The notes beneath the pieces were generated by a model. It was not told the origin of the DNA, did not search any database, and saw only the letters and a list, made by a program, of their open reading frames with translations. Positions 7,402-8,983 of a stretch of DNA of 8,983 nt are shown piece by piece. Origin of the DNA: Stenotrophomonas maltophilia (GTDB taxonomy: Bacteria; Pseudomonadota; Gammaproteobacteria; Xanthomonadales; Xanthomonadaceae); assembly GCA_002387845.1 (NCBI GenBank), contig DGLB01000031.1:7517-16499 (forward strand). Reading direction: 5' to 3'. Numbering within the stretch: position 1 is the stretch's first letter; each line of letters starts with the position of its first letter. Both the position numbers and the translations under genes were made by a program.

Positions 7402-7459
7402 GCCCCCGCGCCGTCGCGCATGACCCGGGCCGCATTGCCCGACACTCGCCATGAGCCAC

Positions 7460-7481
7460 GTAGAGCCGGGCTCGCCCGGCT
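7460..7481 (+). repeat. GTAG-type (SMAG) palindrome upstream of ssrA
   Basis: A GTAG head (7460-7463) is followed by AGCCGGGC, a TC loop and GCCCGGCT: a perfect 8-bp stem. It differs from the copy at 5757 only in the loop. It is placed 58 nt past the stop of the small gene at 7090-7401 and just before the ssrA promoter area, where it may end the smpB transcript. Confidence 0.78.
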
Positions 7482-7495
7482 GCTCTTCCCCACAG

Positions 7496-7524
7496 GTGAC
7501 TGTTCAGCCTTTTTGGCGTAGCAT
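7496..7524 (+). promoter_or_regulatory. Possible ssrA promoter
   Basis: GTGACT (7496-7501), a 17-nt spacer and TAGCAT (7519-7524) form a weak sigma-70-like pair. It would give a tmRNA precursor with a 5' leader of about 70 nt to be trimmed by RNase P. Other placements in 7482-7600 are possible. Confidence 0.28.
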
Positions 7525-7536
7525 CTCCGCCATCGG

Positions 7537-7553
7537 GTAGGGCCGTTGGCCGG
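7537..7553 (+). repeat. Short degenerate GTAG palindrome in the ssrA leader
   Basis: A GTAG head (7537-7540) is followed by GGCC, GTT and GGCC, then GG. The CCGTTGGCCGG part matches the recN-associated copy at 4740-4761. The stem is only 4 bp, so it may be a decayed element or chance. Confidence 0.3.
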
Positions 7554-7600
7554 TTTCGACCATCCAGCAGCCTGAAAGCCTTGCAAGAACTGAAGAAACC

Positions 7601-8006
7601 GGGGGTGCATTGGTTTCGACGGGGGTTGTGAAGTTACCTGGTGCATGCCGAGGGGGCAGCTTTCCTCGTAAATCCAGCGGCAAAAACCATACTTGCCAAC
7701 GCTGACAAGTACGATCTGGAACCGGTTGCCGTCGCTGCCTAAAAAACAGCGGTTGTAGCAGTTCCTTTCGCCGTATAAGGCGGATCCCCGAACCCACTTG
7801 TGTCCATGCTCGTCGGTGTAGGGTCATTATCATGGAATCGGCTGTGGTGGCTGCCCGTCAGTCACGGCCTAACCTAAAGCGGGCTGATCCTGGGGTGCGT
7901 TTCGCACACCGTACTGCTTCAGGACGACACCAAACGGTGAGCTAAGCATGTAGAACTGGGGATGGAGTGCCTTCGGACGGCGGTTCAATTCCGCCCACCT
8001 CCACCA
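7601..8006 (+). ncRNA. ssrA: Transfer-messenger RNA (tmRNA, ssrA)
   Basis: tmRNA acts as an alanine tRNA and a short message, rescuing stalled ribosomes and tagging the unfinished protein for degradation. The 5' end GGGGGTG (7601-7607) pairs with CACCTCC (7996-8002) as a 7-bp acceptor stem containing the G3-U pair needed by alanyl-tRNA synthetase (7603 with 8000). A discriminator A and an encoded CCA (8004-8006) follow. The conserved 5' block GGTTTCGACGGGG, the GTGCATGCCGAGG block and the T-arm GGCGG-TTCAATT-CCGCC are all present, as is the CTAAGCATGTAGAACTGGGGATG block typical of the 3' part. The length of about 406 nt is somewhat above the 363 of E. coli. The gene is followed by a strong terminator. 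Confidence 0.96.
7695..7742 (+). other. tmRNA proteolysis-tag reading frame
   Basis: After the resume codon GCC, the frame reads ANADKYDLEPVAVAA and stops at TAA (7740-7742). The resume site keeps the TA at -5/-4 found in E. coli. The encoded tag is 15 residues against 10 in E. coli (ANDENYALAA). It keeps the final AA but has VAA in place of LAA and lacks the NDENY core. The A-run after the stop (TAAAAAA) is usual. Confidence 0.88.
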
Positions 8007-8010
8007 ACAC

Positions 8011-8026
8011 AGGTTCGAAAGAACCT
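8011..8026 (+). other. Hairpin with GAAA tetraloop after the tmRNA 3' end
   Basis: AGGTTC, GAAA and GAACCT form a perfect 6-bp stem capped by a GNRA tetraloop, 4 nt past the encoded CCA. It would be in the precursor RNA between the mature 3' end and the terminator, where it could block or guide 3' processing. The fold is clear; the role is inferred. Confidence 0.55.
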
Positions 8027-8031
8027 ACGAC

Positions 8032-8066
8032 AAGCCCGGAATTCCGCGAGGAGTTCCGGGCTTTTT
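8032..8066 (+). terminator. Rho-independent terminator of ssrA
   Basis: AAGCCCGGAATTCC (8032-8045) pairs with GGAGTTCCGGGCTT (8050-8063), a 14-bp stem with one G-U pair and a GCGA tetraloop, followed by TTTTTG. It ends the tmRNA transcript. There is no U-tract for the opposite direction, so it may not serve the convergent gene at 8079. Confidence 0.9.
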
Positions 8067-8078
8067 GTTTAGCCCGAC

Positions 8079-8795
8079 TTACCCCTTCGTCACCACCCGC
8101 TTCTGCACGAACGCGTGCTTCAGCCCCGGCATCTGCTCGACCAGCCGTTCCCCCTCCTCCACCGGCATCCGTCCGCACGCGCCCACCACCAGGTGCTCCA
8201 ACGCAGGGAACAGATCGGGAATTGCGGCGAGGCTGCTCATGTGGCGGCACCGATGGATACCTAGCCGGCGGACATTCGGTAGCCGCGGTAGGCCCTCCAG
8301 ACTGGCGGGATTGCACCAGTTGATGTCGAGCGCTTCCAGTGTGTCCGGCAGCATCAGGCCGGCGAAGCTGGCGTGCTTGGGTGCATAGCGCCACAAATGC
8401 AGCAGTTCCAGCGGCAAGGTTTCCACGCCGGTGTCGCGCGGGCGGTGTTCCCACACGATCTGCCGCAGTGTTGGCAGGCGCTCGAATGCGATCGGCGGTC
8501 GACGCTGGTGAACGCCAAAGGTCTCCAATTGCTGCAGCGCGTAGAGTCCGTCGACATTCTTGAGGTGGATATCCCAGAACCACACGTGGCGGAGATGAGG
8601 CAACTGGGTCAAGGCATCCAGGGTAGTCTCGTGGAAACCAGCCCCGGGATTGCCGAATACACCGGCATAGCCCTTCTGCTGCACTTCCTGGATGCAGTCG
8701 GACAGCATCGAAGACTCGAGACCGAGGCTGGTGCTACCCCGATTCAGATCGTGCGTGAGGAGAAAGCGGCCTTCTCTGGCGATGGGCATGGGCAT
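8079..8795 (-). CDS. Leucine-rich-repeat-like protein of unknown function
   Basis: I cannot name this gene. The product is 238 residues with no signal peptide or membrane segment, so probably cytoplasmic. From about residue 60 it shows loosely repeated units of 20-25 residues of the leucine-rich-repeat type, such as LTQLPHLRHVWFWDIHLKNVDGL, LPDTLEALDINWCN, LPRLPNVRRLGIHRC and FPALEHLVVGAC. The N-terminal 45 residues have no recognisable motif. The frame is open 12 codons further up; I chose the ATG at 8795 because AAAGGA lies 4 nt before it. A TAGAAT (8823-8818) could be its -10 box. It converges on ssrA, and its base composition looks less GC-rich and its codon use more mixed than the core genes. 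Together with its place next to a tmRNA 3' end, this suggests an accessory gene. Confidence 0.75.
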   Translation of the reverse strand: MPMPIAREGRFLLTHDLNRGSTSLGLESSMLSDCIQEVQQKGYAGVFGNPGAGFHETTLDALTQLPHLRHVWFWDIHLKNVDGLYALQQLETFGVHQRRPPIAFERLPTLRQIVWEHRPRDTGVETLPLELLHLWRYAPKHASFAGLMLPDTLEALDINWCNPASLEGLPRLPNVRRLGIHRCRHMSSLAAIPDLFPALEHLVVGACGRMPVEEGERLVEQMPGLKHAFVQKRVVTKG

Positions 8796-8856
8796 GCGAT
8801 CCTTTGTCCTGGGGCCGATTCTAGGGTCCAACTAGCGGAACGCGCCAGCCAAGTTG

Positions 8857-8879
8857 GTAGCGTCGGTCGACAGACGACG
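8857..8879 (+). repeat. Degenerate GTAG-headed palindrome
   Basis: A GTAG head (8857-8860) is followed by CGTCGGTC, a GACA loop and GACGACG, which pair with one bulge. The layout resembles the GTAG palindromes elsewhere in the window, but the stem sequence differs. It may be a worn copy or chance. Confidence 0.35.
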
Positions 8880-8903
8880 ACCGATGGCGGTGATCCGCAG
8901 GGT

Positions 8904-8920
8904 GACGCATGATCTGCGTC
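8904..8920. repeat. Short perfect inverted repeat near the right edge
   Basis: GACGCA (8904-8909), a TGATC loop and TGCGTC (8915-8920) form a perfect 6-bp stem, followed directly by GTAG. No gene is seen from 8796 to the window end, so this could lie in the leader of a gene outside the window. No function is assigned. Confidence 0.35.
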
Positions 8921-8983
8921 GTAGAAGCGTGTCTGCGTTTCAGGGTCATGCCCTATAGCAGTGATCAGCGTTATCGGCGGTCG

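Noticed and set aside
7552..7620. Direct repeat GGTTTCGAC at 7552 and 7612
   Set aside because: Nine bases only; the second copy is a conserved tmRNA segment and the first is probably chance.
7504..7833. Minus-strand frame of 109 codons over the ssrA 5' half
   Set aside because: It overlaps the structured tmRNA and has no recognisable protein features.
8057..8076. Alternative hairpin CGGGCT/AGCCCG competing with the ssrA terminator
   Set aside because: A 6-bp stem cannot compete with the 14-bp terminator hairpin; no reason to propose antitermination.

Overview
The window looks like the chromosome of a member of the Xanthomonadaceae, most likely Stenotrophomonas. The DNA is GC-rich throughout. 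GrpE, HrcA and Fur read like the Xanthomonas/Stenotrophomonas versions of these proteins. Several gene ends carry short palindromes with a GTAG head, the kind known from Stenotrophomonas as SMAG or GTAG-REP elements. The assignment is from memory of these families, not from a search.

Layout, left to right. Positions 1-2951 hold the heat-shock operon hrcA-grpE-dnaK on the minus strand; dnaK runs off the left edge and dnaJ would be expected beyond it. recN (DNA repair) diverges from hrcA and ends at 4727. A strong bidirectional terminator at 4790-4817 separates it from the convergent fur. fur and bamE (outer-membrane assembly lipoprotein) diverge from a shared 102-bp region. bamE then converges on the ratA-rnfH pair, which is on the minus strand with only 3 nt between the genes. 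smpB diverges from ratA, followed by a small unrecognised gene (7090-7401) and then ssrA, the tmRNA (7601-8006), with its own terminator. The last gene (8079-8795, minus) encodes a leucine-rich-repeat-like protein of unknown function. The right edge (8796-8983) has no gene, only short palindromes.

Most of the window is a conserved stress and quality-control neighbourhood. grpE, recN, bamE, rnfH, ratA, smpB and ssrA occur in the same relative order in E. coli, where nadK lies between grpE and recN and fur is elsewhere. Functionally it joins protein refolding (DnaK/GrpE), heat-shock repression (HrcA), double-strand-break repair (RecN), iron control (Fur), outer-membrane biogenesis (BamE) and ribosome rescue (SmpB with tmRNA). 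Sigma-32-like promoters can be proposed before hrcA, grpE and dnaK separately, and no CIRCE operator is visible.

I found no clear undescribed system. The points most worth a second look are the atypical 15-residue tmRNA tag, the inverted repeat overlapping a possible dnaK heat-shock promoter, the GTAG palindromes at gene ends, and the accessory-looking gene just downstream of ssrA.
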